Positions 1 through 8,947 of a stretch of 64,000 bases of DNA are shown one piece after another. Each line of letters begins with the position of its first letter. Within the stretch, counting starts at the first letter, position 1. Position numbers and translations under genes: made by a program. The DNA lies in NCBI RefSeq assembly GCF_002843235.3, contig NZ_CP031123.2, forward strand, positions 992,001 through 1,056,000, in the 5' to 3' direction. The notes below the pieces were generated by a model that saw only the letters and a list, made by a program, of their open reading frames with translations, was not told the origin of the DNA and ran no database searches. This stretch comes from Providencia huaxiensis. Lineage in GTDB: Bacteria > Pseudomonadota > Gammaproteobacteria > Enterobacterales > Enterobacteriaceae.

Positions 1-76
1 GAGTACTTTGAATCATCATCCTCCTGTTATATGATCTATACATGGTTTGTATACATATCATATTGTTGAGGTTATT

Positions 77-283
77 TTGGGTATCGTAAAAATTTCAGAT
101 GAACTGCATGATTATCTACGCCATGCGAGCCAGGTTATGTCCCGTTCAATTAATTCACAGGCAGAATTTTGGATTAAAATTGGTATGCAAGCTGAACTAA
201 ACCCGAGTAAGACATTTACTATGTTAATCAATGAAATGTTAGAGAAAGAGTCAATTGAATTAAAAGGAAAGGTTCATGAATAA
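77..283 (+). CDS. ParD-like small protein upstream of map
   Basis: A 68-residue protein related to the ParD-like family that sits next to methionine aminopeptidase genes in Gammaproteobacteria. The visible core is a short N-terminal strand (GIVKIS), then helices with the segment SRSINSQAEFWIKIG, as in a ribbon-helix-helix-like DNA-binding or antitoxin fold. The start is taken as TTG at 77 because GAGG at 68-71 lies five bases upstream; a TTG at 47 has no such site and would add residues foreign to the family. Its end overlaps the map start by eight bases, so the two are probably translationally coupled. No toxin of the ParE type is adjacent. Family assignment is fairly secure; DNA binding is inferred. 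Confidence 0.7.
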   Translation: MGIVKISDELHDYLRHASQVMSRSINSQAEFWIKIGMQAELNPSKTFTMLINEMLEKESIELKGKVHE

Positions 284-1046
284 TATTACAATTAAAACAG
301 CAGAAGAAATTGAACTGATGCGTGAGTCTGGACGACTTTTGGCTAGTGTTTTCAAAATGTTGGATTCATTTATCGTACCGGGTATTTCCACGATGGAAAT
401 TAATGATAAAGTTGAAAGCTATATTGTTAATGAGCTAGAAGCAAGGCCTGCGAGTAAAGGCCAATATGGCTACCAATATGTTTTGAATACATCGTTAAAT
501 GAAGTTGTTTGCCATGGTGTTCCAAAAACAGATGAAATTTTAAAAACAAAAGACATTATTAATGTAGATATTACGCTAGAAAAAAACGGTTTTATTGCTG
601 ATTCAAGTAAAATGTATGTGATGCCTGAAGCTTCACCACTGGCACGTAAATTGGTCAAAGATACTTATGCTGCTATGTGGGAAGGTATAAAGCAAGTTAA
701 ACCAGGCGCAACGCTAGGTGATATTGGTTCTGCTATTCAACATTATGCAGAATCTAAAGGTTATAGTGTTGTGCGCGAATATTGTGGGCATGGTATTGGG
801 CGTGAAATGCATGAAGATCCACAGGTTCTTCATTATGGCGTACGAGGAAAAGGGGTTGAATTAAAAGAAGGAATGACATTTACGATAGAGCCAATGATTA
901 ACCAAGGTGGAATGAAAATTAAAACAAAGAAAGATGGCTGGACGGTCGTAACTAGAGATAAAAAATTATCTGCACAATCCGAACATACGGTATTAGTCAC
1001 TAAAGATGGATACGAAGTTTTAACATTACGTGATGAAGAAAAATAG
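276..1046 (+). CDS. map: Type I methionine aminopeptidase (paralogue coupled to a ParD-like gene)
   Basis: Cytoplasmic metalloprotease that removes the initiator methionine from nascent proteins. The length, 256 residues, is close to the 264 of E. coli Map. The five metal ligands are all recognisable: Asp in NVDIT, Asp in ADSSK, His in GHGIGREMHE, Glu in IEPM and Glu in QSEHT. There is no N-terminal zinc-finger extension, so it is the bacterial type Ia form. It overlaps the ParD-like gene and is not next to rpsB, where the housekeeping map of enterobacteria lies, so it is probably a second copy; the rest of the genome would be needed to show that. A rho-independent terminator follows. Confidence 0.93.
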   Translation: MNNITIKTAEEIELMRESGRLLASVFKMLDSFIVPGISTMEINDKVESYIVNELEARPASKGQYGYQYVLNTSLNEVVCHGVPKTDEILKTKDIINVDITLEKNGFIADSSKMYVMPEASPLARKLVKDTYAAMWEGIKQVKPGATLGDIGSAIQHYAESKGYSVVREYCGHGIGREMHEDPQVLHYGVRGKGVELKEGMTFTIEPMINQGGMKIKTKKDGWTVVTRDKKLSAQSEHTVLVTKDGYEVLTLRDEEK

Positions 1047-1065
1047 CGTTAAAAATAGACTTTAT

Positions 1066-1099
1066 AAGCTTGTTACCATAAAGGTAACAGGCTTTTTTT
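1066..1099 (+). terminator. Terminator after map
   Basis: Inverted repeat with the core GTTACC-ATAAA-GGTAAC, extended by AGC/GCT pairs, followed by a run of seven T. It ends the ParD-like/map transcript. Confidence 0.85.
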
Positions 1100-1112
1100 A
1101 GATTAATTTTTA

Positions 1113-1544
1113 CTATTGTCTCAATGCTACTGCTATACGGTTAAACGCACTCATTAAACTAATAGCGATAGTTAAATCAGAAATTTGTTCATCAGAAAAA
1201 TGGTGTTTTAATTCATTAAAGAGAGCATCTGATGTATTGCTGGTAGCTATATTAACGACAGCTTCGGTCCAAGCTAATGCAGCGCGCTCTAATGAATTAA
1301 AATGATGACTAACCTGCCAGCCAGCGAGTGTGTCTATTTTTTTGTTACTGACACCATTTGAACCTAATGAGCTTGCATGCATATCTAGGCAAAATGCACA
1401 GCCATTGATTTGTGAAACTCTTAAATAAACAAGCTCTATTAGTTCTTTACCTAACCCGCTTTTATCCAATGCATTTTTGCATTAAATAAGCCCTTTATAA
1501 GCTTCAGGTGATAAATTGTTATAAGCTAATCTCAGTTCGCTCAT
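1113..1544 (-). pseudogene. AhpD-like carboxymuconolactone decarboxylase family gene, nonsense-interrupted
   Basis: An alkylhydroperoxidase-D-like protein. The family thiol motif is present (CAFCLDMH), in the usual context RVSQINGCAFCLDMH. The natural start is the ATG at 1544, preceded by AGGA, and reads MSELRLAYNNLSPEAYKGLI, a typical N-terminus for this family. An in-frame TAA at 1482-1484 then interrupts it at codon 21, and the same frame continues to 1113 with the whole catalytic domain. A TTG at 1469 could restart translation but has no good ribosome site. One point mutation explains the break, so decay is recent; a sequencing error or readthrough are the alternatives. Confidence 0.75.
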
Positions 1545-1649
1545 GGGGGTTCCTTACATATTTTGTTGTCAGATGAAATGCAATGTTTGGTGCGGTTTAG
1601 TTGGAAGGTTGCGCTACTTTATTTTATAAAGAAATCAAGCTCAATAGCA

Positions 1650-2426
1650 TTAAGTGGCATTTGTGGAAACCAATATTAGATTAGTACGACAAAAATCTAT
1701 AAATTCTTGCTGAATATCGAGTGGAAGTTGGTTATCTGTAATAATATCTGTCAATTCGTCTATTTGAGCGACACGAAATAATGACCATTTACCATATTTA
1801 CTACTATCAGCAAGCATAACAGAGCGTGTAGCATTTGTTATTAGATCACGTTTTAGACCTGCTTTTTCTTCTGTTGGTGTTGTAATTCCTTTTTCTAAAC
1901 TCCAAGAGTTACAACTAATGAATGCGATATCAGGATAAATGCTACGTAATAAAACACGCCCATGCTCACCAATACAAGATTGGCTACTATCGTCAATTCT
2001 TCCACCAACAATTGTGACTTCAATTTGTTTGAATTCAGAAAGAAAAAGGGCAATATGGAGGTCAGAGGTGATAACACGCAGGGGCATATGAGTGAGCTCT
2101 CGCGCTAGCTCAAGCATGGTTGTTCCTGCATCAAGTAGAACCGTGCTACCTGGTTCAATTAAACGGGCTGCCGCTTTCGCAATAGCCCGTTTCTCTCTTA
2201 GATTACGCTGGTTTTTTTCGGACGTAGTGGGCTGAACAGGAATGAAACGGTTTAGGGTTACACCGCCATGCGTGCGAGAGATAACCCCAGTTTCATCAAG
2301 TTTAATGAGATCACGCCGGATAGTGGCCGCTGACACGGATAATGCTTGTACTAGTTCCTCAACAGTGACGAGGTTATGTTGTTTAAGATACTCAAGTATT
2401 AAATCTAATCTATCCATTGTGCTCAT
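1650..2426 (-). CDS. DeoR/GlpR-family transcriptional regulator of the acid-sugar operon
   Basis: A 258-residue regulator with the standard DeoR layout: an N-terminal winged helix-turn-helix (residues 5-58, including [20 protein letters not shown]) and a C-terminal sugar-phosphate sensor domain of the phosphosugar isomerase-like fold (about 75-235, with [15 protein letters not shown]). It is the last gene of a four-gene operon, starting three bases after the pdxA2 stop. Such regulators usually repress their own catabolic operon and respond to a phosphorylated intermediate, here plausibly a 4-phospho-threonate or erythronate. The effector is inferred, the family is not in doubt. Confidence 0.88.
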   Translation of the reverse strand: MSTMDRLDLILEYLKQHNLVTVEELVQALSVSAATIRRDLIKLDETGVISRTHGGVTLNRFIPVQPTTSEKNQRNLREKRAIAKAAARLIEPGSTVLLDAGTTMLELARELTHMPLRVITSDLHIALFLSEFKQIEVTIVGGRIDDSSQSCIGEHGRVLLRSIYPDIAFISCNSWSLEKGITTPTEEKAGLKRDLITNATRSVMLADSSKYGKWSLFRVAQIDELTDIITDNQLPLDIQQEFIDFCRTNLILVSTNAT

Positions 2427-2429
2427 TAG

Positions 2430-3413
2430 TTATACTACATTCATCGCAAGTTTAAGTGAGATGGCCATACTTTCAGGATTTGCTTTACCCGTCCAAGCAA
2501 TATCAAATGCGGTTCCGTGATCGGCTGAAGTGCGCAAGAACGGAAGACCCGCAGTGATATTAACACCATCATAAAAACCTAATAATTTCAAAGGAATATG
2601 ACCCTGGTCGTGATACATGGCAACAACCATATCATATTGCCCTTGATAGGCTTGTAAAAATACAGTATCTGGAGGACAAGGGCCATAAACATTAATACCT
2701 TCAGACCTTACCTGTTCTATAGCTGGTTGTAAATATACGATTTCTTCATCACCAAATAAACCATTTTCCCCAGCATGAGGATTAACGCCTGCGATCGCAA
2801 TACGTGGTTTTTCATAGCCAACGCGTTTTAAAAAGTCTGATGCGATACGAGACACGGTTATGATACGCTCGCTATTTAATGTATCTAAAAATTTACGCAA
2901 TGCAATATGTGTTGTGACATGGATGACTTTTAATTTTTCGGTATAAAGCACCATGGCATAATCTTTGGTATTGGTTAGCTGGGCAAGTAGTTCAGTGTGG
3001 CCTGGGTAGTTGTGCCCAGCAAGGTGCAATGCTTCTTTATTTAAAGGTGCAGTGGCAATCGCTTTCACTTCACCTGCGAGAGCTAGTTCAGTCGCACGTT
3101 TAATACAACGAAATGCTAAGTCACCAGCTTGAGCTTGGACTTTCCCCGCAATAAGTGCGCTAGGGTCGGCTAGGGGTTCATCAATAATATTGATGGTATC
3201 CGCTGAAAATTGAGCTTCTTTGATATTTTGTATCACATTGATTTTTATCTGAGGAACTACCCCTGATTTAATTAATCGCTGCATTGTTGATGCACAACCG
3301 ATAACAACGGCAGAGGCTCCTGCCAGTTCACCTTCTGCAAGGGATTTGACGATAATTTCTGGGCCAATACCTGCAGGATCTCCCATGGTAATAGCAACAA
3401 CATTATTTTTCAC
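2430..3413 (-). CDS. pdxA2: 4-phospho-D-threonate/D-erythronate dehydrogenase (PdxA2)
   Basis: A PdxA-family NAD-dependent dehydrogenase of 327 residues. In the DUF1537-linked pathways PdxA2 oxidises and decarboxylates 4-phospho-threonate or -erythronate to dihydroxyacetone phosphate. Family signatures are visible: TMGDPAGIGPE at the N-terminus, PLNKEAL, GHTELLA, the metal-binding His residues in YHDQGHIP and ADHGTAFD near the end. I place the start at the GTG at 3413, because GAGGAA lies seven bases upstream; a TTG at 3428 would overlap that site. The first 11 bases overlap the kinase gene, indicating coupling. Association with a DUF1537 kinase argues for PdxA2 rather than the vitamin B6 enzyme PdxA. 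Confidence 0.88.
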   Translation of the reverse strand: MKNNVVAITMGDPAGIGPEIIVKSLAEGELAGASAVVIGCASTMQRLIKSGVVPQIKINVIQNIKEAQFSADTINIIDEPLADPSALIAGKVQAQAGDLAFRCIKRATELALAGEVKAIATAPLNKEALHLAGHNYPGHTELLAQLTNTKDYAMVLYTEKLKVIHVTTHIALRKFLDTLNSERIITVSRIASDFLKRVGYEKPRIAIAGVNPHAGENGLFGDEEIVYLQPAIEQVRSEGINVYGPCPPDTVFLQAYQGQYDMVVAMYHDQGHIPLKLLGFYDGVNITAGLPFLRTSADHGTAFDIAWTGKANPESMAISLKLAMNVV

Positions 3414-4677
3414 AATAAATTTCCTCAATATATTTGATGGCTTCGCATAAAGTGGTTATTTGACCAAACCCTCCCGCTTTGGTGATCACGGGTAAGTCAT
3501 CAATTTCACTGTCAATAAAAGTGCCGCAAGGTATACATGGCAGCACCTCAGATTGAATTCGATAACCTTTTGCTCCCAAAGTATTGGCAACCGCAATCGC
3601 AATATCTCCACCTGTTAAAAAAAGTCCCCCGATGCTGGCAACAGACAGCGTATTTAAGGTCAGCAAACTAATAAAGTCGCTGATATTTTTCCCCAATTCA
3701 TTACGAGTCATACCGTAGGTATTGCATAGGTCATCAATATGATGCCTATCTTGCACATCTCGGCTGGTTCGTATGATGGTGTGTTTTTGTTGGTTTAATG
3801 TTTGACTAATTTCTTTGATGAGCGCAGTCATGTAGTTATCTTGTGTAGTGGCTGCAAGTACTTGTGTGACATCAACATCAATGACACTGGCATCACAATG
3901 TGTTTGTGCATAGTTTACCTGTTCAATTGTTGCGCTGCTCATTGAGCCAGCGACAATAAATAACGGTAGCCCTTGCTTTTTATCCATGAAAATATTCTCA
4001 GGCAATGCATTTGCAAAGCCCGCAGCTCCAACGAGTAGGCAAGGTTGATCTATTGAAAATACGGCTTCAGCAATTAGTGCTAAATCTTCATCATTTTCAG
4101 CGTCCATGACGATGATACTGCCTTGCGTTGGCTCTTGTGCTTGTAACCATGTTGCGAATCGCCCTGAACGTATTTGGTCTAGATTCACTTCAATAACGGG
4201 CAGGGTAGTCTGCTGATGGAGAATAGTTTGGATACGTGATGAAACTATTGGTGTTTTAGGGTCAGAAGCAAATTCAGTTTCAATAAGTGCTTTTCCATGA
4301 ACGAGACATTCACCATTTAACGTTACACGTCCTGCCGCAGGAATAGCTGCGGCAACAATAGCAAGTTTTAAGCCTGTTTCTGACATAATTGTCTCTATTT
4401 CTGCCCCGATATTACCGCGAAATGTTGAGTCAATTTTTTTATAAATGACAGGTTTATCCTTCTGAGATAAAAATGGTTTCAGGCTATTTCGTAGGTTTTC
4501 TGAAGCAACTTGTGCATTTAATGCGCGACTTTCTGTATTAAGCACAACGACATCAGCAAACCAAGAATGTTTTTGTGTATTATCAAGAAGTATCTCTGTG
4601 CGCGCATGCTTTTTAGCAAATTGAACACCGGTATCATTTGCCCCTGTAAAGTCATCCGCAATAACTAATAGTTTCAT
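3403..4677 (-). CDS. dtnK: Four-carbon acid sugar kinase (DUF1537; D-threonate/D-erythronate kinase type)
   Basis: A 424-residue member of the DUF1537 family, shown in the literature to phosphorylate four-carbon acid sugars with ATP. The N-terminal sugar-binding domain begins MKLLVIADDFTGANDTG, the characteristic family start, and the C-terminal nucleotide-binding domain carries LFLTGGDIAIAVA. The start is the ATG at 4677, placed by an almost perfect TAAGGAGGTA ribosome site at 4681-4690; a longer reading frame upstream would run into the permease. Pairing with pdxA2 follows the DtnK/PdxA2 arrangement for D-threonate, but D-erythronate or L-threonate cannot be excluded from sequence alone. 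Confidence 0.85.
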   Translation of the reverse strand: MKLLVIADDFTGANDTGVQFAKKHARTEILLDNTQKHSWFADVVVLNTESRALNAQVASENLRNSLKPFLSQKDKPVIYKKIDSTFRGNIGAEIETIMSETGLKLAIVAAAIPAAGRVTLNGECLVHGKALIETEFASDPKTPIVSSRIQTILHQQTTLPVIEVNLDQIRSGRFATWLQAQEPTQGSIIVMDAENDEDLALIAEAVFSIDQPCLLVGAAGFANALPENIFMDKKQGLPLFIVAGSMSSATIEQVNYAQTHCDASVIDVDVTQVLAATTQDNYMTALIKEISQTLNQQKHTIIRTSRDVQDRHHIDDLCNTYGMTRNELGKNISDFISLLTLNTLSVASIGGLFLTGGDIAIAVANTLGAKGYRIQSEVLPCIPCGTFIDSEIDDLPVITKAGGFGQITTLCEAIKYIEEIYCEK

Positions 4678-4687
4678 AAATACCTCC

Positions 4688-5641
4688 TTACTCTTCAGTT
4701 TGTTGGGGATGTCTTGCTTGTTGACGTTTAGCAACCCAAGAGGTCAGGATAGGGGTTAGAATAGCGGTGGTGATCACGGATGCAGCAATCAAAGGAGCCG
4801 CAGAAAGCGCAATAGCCTCTAAGGATGGGTCGGCTTGTGCGATAGCGAGTGGTGTTGCCACTGCATTTCCTGCGGTACTTGAGGCTGCAGCGCCTGCGAT
4901 ACCTGAACCTCCTACTAGACGGTCTGCTCGAATATTAAACCAGCCGCCAACAAACGTAGTCAGCACACCGAGCAAGATACCTGCGAGTCCACCTTGTAAT
5001 AGCATTTCTAAGTTGATCCCTGCGCCTAGTGCAAAAGCGAAGAAAGGAATTAATATTGGCCCACCTTTTGTTAGAAAATCGCGCATATGTGGGTCTAGAT
5101 TTCCTAAGATCATGCCAACAATTAACGGAACAAGAACCGCAACTAATGCCATTAAAGGGATATTTGCCATACCAGCTGCGCCTAGCGCAATCATGGTAAA
5201 GAAAGGCCCATCATTAAGAGATAAAATTGAGATAGCACCAACGTCTCGTTTATTACCAAACTCCCCAACTAAAGCGGCATATAAGCCACCATTTGAATTG
5301 CTCATTGCTGCAATAATTGCAACACCAGTTAAACCAAAAATCCCTTCCATTCCAAAGAGATAATCGACGCCTAGACCAAGAGCAATCGCAACGACTAGTT
5401 TTGTTAAGGTAATTGTACCTCCTTGTAATAAAGCTTGTGGCGCCGCTTTAAAACTAATTCCTGCACCCATACAAAGCAAGAATGCACCAATAAGAGCAGG
5501 GGCACCATTTTTAAACAGTGATGTTGTAAAGCCACCGATTTCGAGGGCTTGAGGAGCAAAGGTGTTGATTAGGGCACCGAGTACTAATGGCACAACCATC
5601 ATGCCACCAGGTATACGTTCAATCGATTTTTTTATTTGCAT
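4688..5641 (-). CDS. kdgT: KdgT-family permease (2-keto-3-deoxygluconate permease family)
   Basis: An inner-membrane carrier of 317 residues with about ten hydrophobic segments. The N-terminus [19 protein letters not shown] matches the start of E. coli KdgT, and further family patches such as [14 protein letters not shown] and [15 protein letters not shown] are present. The start is the second ATG (5641), with GGAG seven bases upstream; a start at 5656 lacks a site. It is the first gene of the permease-kinase-dehydrogenase-regulator operon, so its substrate is probably a four-carbon sugar acid rather than ketodeoxygluconate; the symbol marks family only. Confidence 0.85.
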   Translation of the reverse strand: MQIKKSIERIPGGMMVVPLVLGALINTFAPQALEIGGFTTSLFKNGAPALIGAFLLCMGAGISFKAAPQALLQGGTITLTKLVVAIALGLGVDYLFGMEGIFGLTGVAIIAAMSNSNGGLYAALVGEFGNKRDVGAISILSLNDGPFFTMIALGAAGMANIPLMALVAVLVPLIVGMILGNLDPHMRDFLTKGGPILIPFFAFALGAGINLEMLLQGGLAGILLGVLTTFVGGWFNIRADRLVGGSGIAGAAASSTAGNAVATPLAIAQADPSLEAIALSAAPLIAASVITTAILTPILTSWVAKRQQARHPQQTEE

Positions 5642-5702
5642 GGTTTTCTCCGCCATGATTTATTTTAGTCACAATGATTATATTTAATCAATTAAAAACA
5701 AC

Positions 5703-5718
5703 AGTGATCAAGATCGCA
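5703..5718 (-). promoter_or_regulatory. Candidate CRP site upstream of the acid-sugar operon
   Basis: AGTGATCAAGATCGCA matches 13 of 16 positions of the CRP palindrome TGTGATCTAGATCACA. It lies about 62 bases upstream of the permease start, in the 429-bp gap shared with the divergent SPFH gene, fitting catabolite control of a sugar-acid operon. The rest of the gap is AT-rich and I see no gene in it. Confidence 0.5.
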
Positions 5719-6070
5719 ATAATTCCATTTACCATTAATTGAAATTATACTCTGATTTTCATTATTATATTGGTTTAAAATAATATAAATTTGGTTTTTT
5801 GATGAGGTTAATGTTATTTAAAATGAACGAGATAGTGATTATAAATAATCATACATGTGTTTTATGATTGAAAATAAGCATTAATAATTTAAAAGGATAA
5901 AACTAGGTTTATAACAAAATTATCTGTAATGGCTCAGCGATTCATTTTTACCAAAATAGAAACAACAGATTTAGTGCTTTCAAATTTAGGAATGTTAGAC
6001 TTGTAGTTAGAAAATAAGTGGTGACAATAAGGCGCTTTACTATAATTATTAATTTGATAGGGATTAACTC

Positions 6071-7015
6071 ATGCAATTTAAATCAATGATTAAATTGGTT
6101 GTTGGCGCTGCATTACTTCTAGTTATTGGTCTCGTAGGTATTAATTCATACACTATTGTACAAGATGGCTCGGTTAAGGTGGGAACATTTTTAGGAAAAG
6201 TTGATCCAGTTGCCTATGATGCAGGTTTACATTTTCCAATTAACCCGTTTACAACGTTTGATACATACTCGACAAAAGATATCCGTGTATCACTTAAAGA
6301 ACTTAGAGTACCTTCTCAAGATAAATTAAAATCTATTGTTGATATTACAGTGATGCTTCAGTTTGATGGTGCTAAAGCTCCGGTATTACGTATTAATGGT
6401 GGTACCGAAAGTGAAGCTTTAGATAAATATGTACGCCAAAAATTGATTTCAACTATTTTGGAATTTGGTAAAGATGTCGCTAATGCGCAAGATCTTTATA
6501 CTGCAGATACACAAAGAAAATTACAAGAATCTATTCGTGATGCTATTCAAGGTTACGCTTCCCCTTATGGCTATACAATAAAAGAAATCATGATCCAAGA
6601 TATTACTTTGCCTGAAGTTGTTCAAGAGCAAGTGGTTAATACTAAAATGCGTCAAGAGCAAATTAACCAAGCAAAAGCGGAGGCAGAAAAAGAGCGTGAA
6701 TTAGCTCAGAAGAAGGTTGTTATTGCTGAAGCGGAGAGAGAGTCTGCGGAACAACAAGCCATCGCTAGAGAGCGTAATGCACAAGCAAGCTCATTTGCTA
6801 TGCGCCAAGAAGCTGATGCAAAATTGTATGCTGCACAGAAAGAAGCTGAAGCTAATGCAATATTGCAACGTACTATTACCCGTGAAATGATTAATTGGAA
6901 ACAGTTAGAGATTGAACAAATTAAAGCACACAAATATAAAGGTGAGGTACCTAATATTGTTGTTGGTGCAGATTACGATGGTAAAATGATTATGGATATG
7001 CGTAATAGCCAGTAA
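6071..7015 (+). CDS. SPFH/prohibitin-domain membrane protein
   Basis: A 314-residue protein with one N-terminal membrane segment (about residues 7-27), then an SPFH (band 7) domain to about residue 190, then a charged helical region (about 195-265) rich in Ala, Glu, Lys and Arg that looks like the coiled coil of prohibitins. Proteins of this kind form large ring or cage assemblies on membranes. It stands alone, transcribed away from the permease operon, with TAGGGA seven bases before the ATG. It is not one of the HflK/HflC pair by context, since no partner is adjacent. The role is unknown. Confidence 0.82.
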   Translation: MQFKSMIKLVVGAALLLVIGLVGINSYTIVQDGSVKVGTFLGKVDPVAYDAGLHFPINPFTTFDTYSTKDIRVSLKELRVPSQDKLKSIVDITVMLQFDGAKAPVLRINGGTESEALDKYVRQKLISTILEFGKDVANAQDLYTADTQRKLQESIRDAIQGYASPYGYTIKEIMIQDITLPEVVQEQVVNTKMRQEQINQAKAEAEKERELAQKKVVIAEAERESAEQQAIARERNAQASSFAMRQEADAKLYAAQKEAEANAILQRTITREMINWKQLEIEQIKAHKYKGEVPNIVVGADYDGKMIMDMRNSQ

Positions 7016-7108
7016 TATTAATTAAAATAATTACTGTATTTAAAACCCGTTCTATTAAGCTTGAAGTGACACACACAAAGTTGTGTACTGTTAGTCAGCG
7101 GGTTGTAT

Positions 7109-7141
7109 GGCCTGATTTCGATATTCAACCGGAATCAGGCC
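7109..7141. terminator. Hairpin between convergent SPFH and ankyrin genes
   Basis: GGCCTGATTTC and GGAATCAGGCC pair over 11 positions with one mismatch around a 10-base loop. The T tract is weak, so it may act as a bidirectional terminator of modest strength. Confidence 0.5.
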
Positions 7142-7180
7142 ATTTAATTTATAGAATGGTACACCCAATTTTTCTATAAA

Positions 7181-7924
7181 TTAATCACAAGATGGTTTAC
7201 CTGTACGATGATTCAACGCGCCGTTATCAATAAGGAATTTTTGCATTTCTGGAAGATTATTCTTACATGCATAAGTTAATGCACTTTGGTCATAAGAAAA
7301 CATGGTCACATCATCAGTCGTTGTACTTCGGTTAATATCTGCACCTTGCGATAATAAGTATTTAACCGTTTCCATTCTATTATTACTCGCAGCTATCATG
7401 ACTAATGTTTCACCATCACTTTCAATTTGTTGATTATTCAAATCTACTTCATTTTTCATTAGCTGATGGACTTTTTTTACAACATTGACATTATTACCAA
7501 GCACCGCTGATTTTAGTACGTTATATACGTCACCTGTATCGGTAGCCCAAAGATTTGCATTTTGCGATATAAGATAATCAACCATTGCTTCATCGCCAAT
7601 AAAAGCAGCCCATCCCAGAGCTGTTTGGTCTAAGCTACCTGTGTCTTTGGCTTCTATATCTTGCCCCTCAGTAACCATTTGTTTTACTTTATCTAAATCT
7701 CCCTGCTTTACGGCATCAAACCATTCGGCATTGGCGCCTTCGCTAGGACTTTCATAGAAGACTCTCCAAGGTAAGCGTTCTTTATTCGCGAGTTCAAGCA
7801 TCGTAGCGTAATCTGTTTTGAACTGCCTATATTTTAAAGGATTATTATTATTAATAACTTGGGCTTGAGATACTGCCCCAAAAGTAATTAATGAAAAAGC
7901 AAATATAAATTTTTTAATATACAT
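7181..7924 (-). CDS. Exported ankyrin-repeat protein
   Basis: A 247-residue protein with a Sec signal peptide (Lys-rich start, hydrophobic core, likely cleavage after AVSQA near residue 21). After it come about four ankyrin repeats between residues 65 and 240, for example AALGWAAFIGDEAMVDYLI-type and LVMIAASNNRMETVKYLLS helices followed by GADIN turns. Two Cys lie near the C-terminus. AAGG eight bases upstream supports the ATG at 7924. Periplasmic ankyrin proteins usually bind a protein partner, as in catalase-linked or interbacterial systems; no partner gene is adjacent here, so the function is unknown. Confidence 0.85.
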   Translation of the reverse strand: MYIKKFIFAFSLITFGAVSQAQVINNNNPLKYRQFKTDYATMLELANKERLPWRVFYESPSEGANAEWFDAVKQGDLDKVKQMVTEGQDIEAKDTGSLDQTALGWAAFIGDEAMVDYLISQNANLWATDTGDVYNVLKSAVLGNNVNVVKKVHQLMKNEVDLNNQQIESDGETLVMIAASNNRMETVKYLLSQGADINRSTTTDDVTMFSYDQSALTYACKNNLPEMQKFLIDNGALNHRTGKPSCD

Positions 7925-8262
7925 ATTGAAGCCTTATTAATATTTGGTTATGTATTAGTATTGAAAAATAAACGACACAAAGCAATACAAATCATACTCA
8001 TTATACTTTTATGTGGTTATTCTGGTTTATTTGAATATATTAATTTTTATCTTTATCTCAAGGAACGATGACATAATCTGGAGCTGCGATAGCAAATAAC
8101 TCATTTTTCTAACTCAGGTGGATATATCTACTAGGGATTAATTTCTTGTTTTATTTATTTTACGAGCACTATTAGCGCGAAGTATTTTGTGAACTTATAG
8201 TCTAATATAATCGTGCGAAACGCCTTAAAGAGTTAGAACTACTAATAGTAATAGGATTGGTC
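7925..8262. other. Divergent intergenic region
   Basis: 338 bp without a gene. A perfect -10 box TATAAT at 8206-8211, about 52 bases before the DUF523 gene, is the only clear element; the -35 region is poor. The remainder is AT-rich and I see nothing else in it. Confidence 0.4.
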
Positions 8263-8745
8263 ATGATTGCGGTAAGCGCTTGTTTATTAGGGTATTGTGT
8301 AAGATATGATGGGAAGCATCAATTATATACCCCTTTGAAAGAACTCTATGAGGATGGTCTGGTCATCAGTATTTGCCCTGAAGTTTTTGGTGGGTTACCA
8401 ACACCAAGAGCATCGGCAGAAATAATGGGGGGAAATGGTGATGATGTACTCGCTGGTCGAGCTAGTGTGGTCGGTAGCGATAATGTCGATGTCACGCAGG
8501 AGTTTATTCGCGGTGCGCATATTGCATTAGAAAAAATCCAACTAATGAATGTGCGATTAGTTGTACTTAAAAGCAATAGCCCCTCGTGCGGTAGTCAGCA
8601 TATCTATAGTGGCCAGTTTGATGGTAATTTAAAAGTTGGCATGGGTGTTTGTGCCGCACTATTTAAACGGCATAATATTGATATATTGGATGAAAACTCA
8701 CCTGATTTAATCATGAAAATTAACGGTTATTTAGAAATATTGTAA
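8263..8745 (+). CDS. DUF523 family protein
   Basis: A 160-residue protein of the DUF523 family, which in E. coli YbgA forms the N-terminal half of a longer protein. Conserved Cys motifs are present: SACLLG at the N-terminus, SICPEVFGGLPTPR and SNSPSCG, as in the family. The start is the ATG at 8263, with AGGA six bases upstream, rather than the TTG two codons earlier. The partner domain DUF1722 is absent, so this is the stand-alone form. Biochemical function is not established; the conserved cysteines suggest metal or thiol chemistry. A weakly structured 200-bp gap follows. Confidence 0.88.
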   Translation: MIAVSACLLGYCVRYDGKHQLYTPLKELYEDGLVISICPEVFGGLPTPRASAEIMGGNGDDVLAGRASVVGSDNVDVTQEFIRGAHIALEKIQLMNVRLVVLKSNSPSCGSQHIYSGQFDGNLKVGMGVCAALFKRHNIDILDENSPDLIMKINGYLEIL

Positions 8746-8947
8746 TGAAAATATCTATAGATAATCAATTTAGGGGAGGGGAGTACTGCATTAGTGAGTT
8801 TGTGCTTTATTGTTAGCTAATTGGGTGTCGTATTATGATACCTAATTGCTGTTATTATCTGAAATTTAGTAAAAAAATAGTACTGCCTAGATAATTGTAT
8901 TGTTCTTGTGCTATATCATTAGTAAATAAACTTTATGAGCTAATGCA

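Noticed and set aside
1113..1469. Intact AhpD-like gene with TTG start
   Set aside because: The same frame continues upstream through one TAA to an ATG with a good ribosome site and family-typical residues, so the gene is better seen as interrupted.
4767..5363. Long open frame on the plus strand inside the permease
   Set aside because: Antisense shadow of a well-conserved KdgT gene; Pro/Ala/Ile-rich, no ribosome site or family resemblance.
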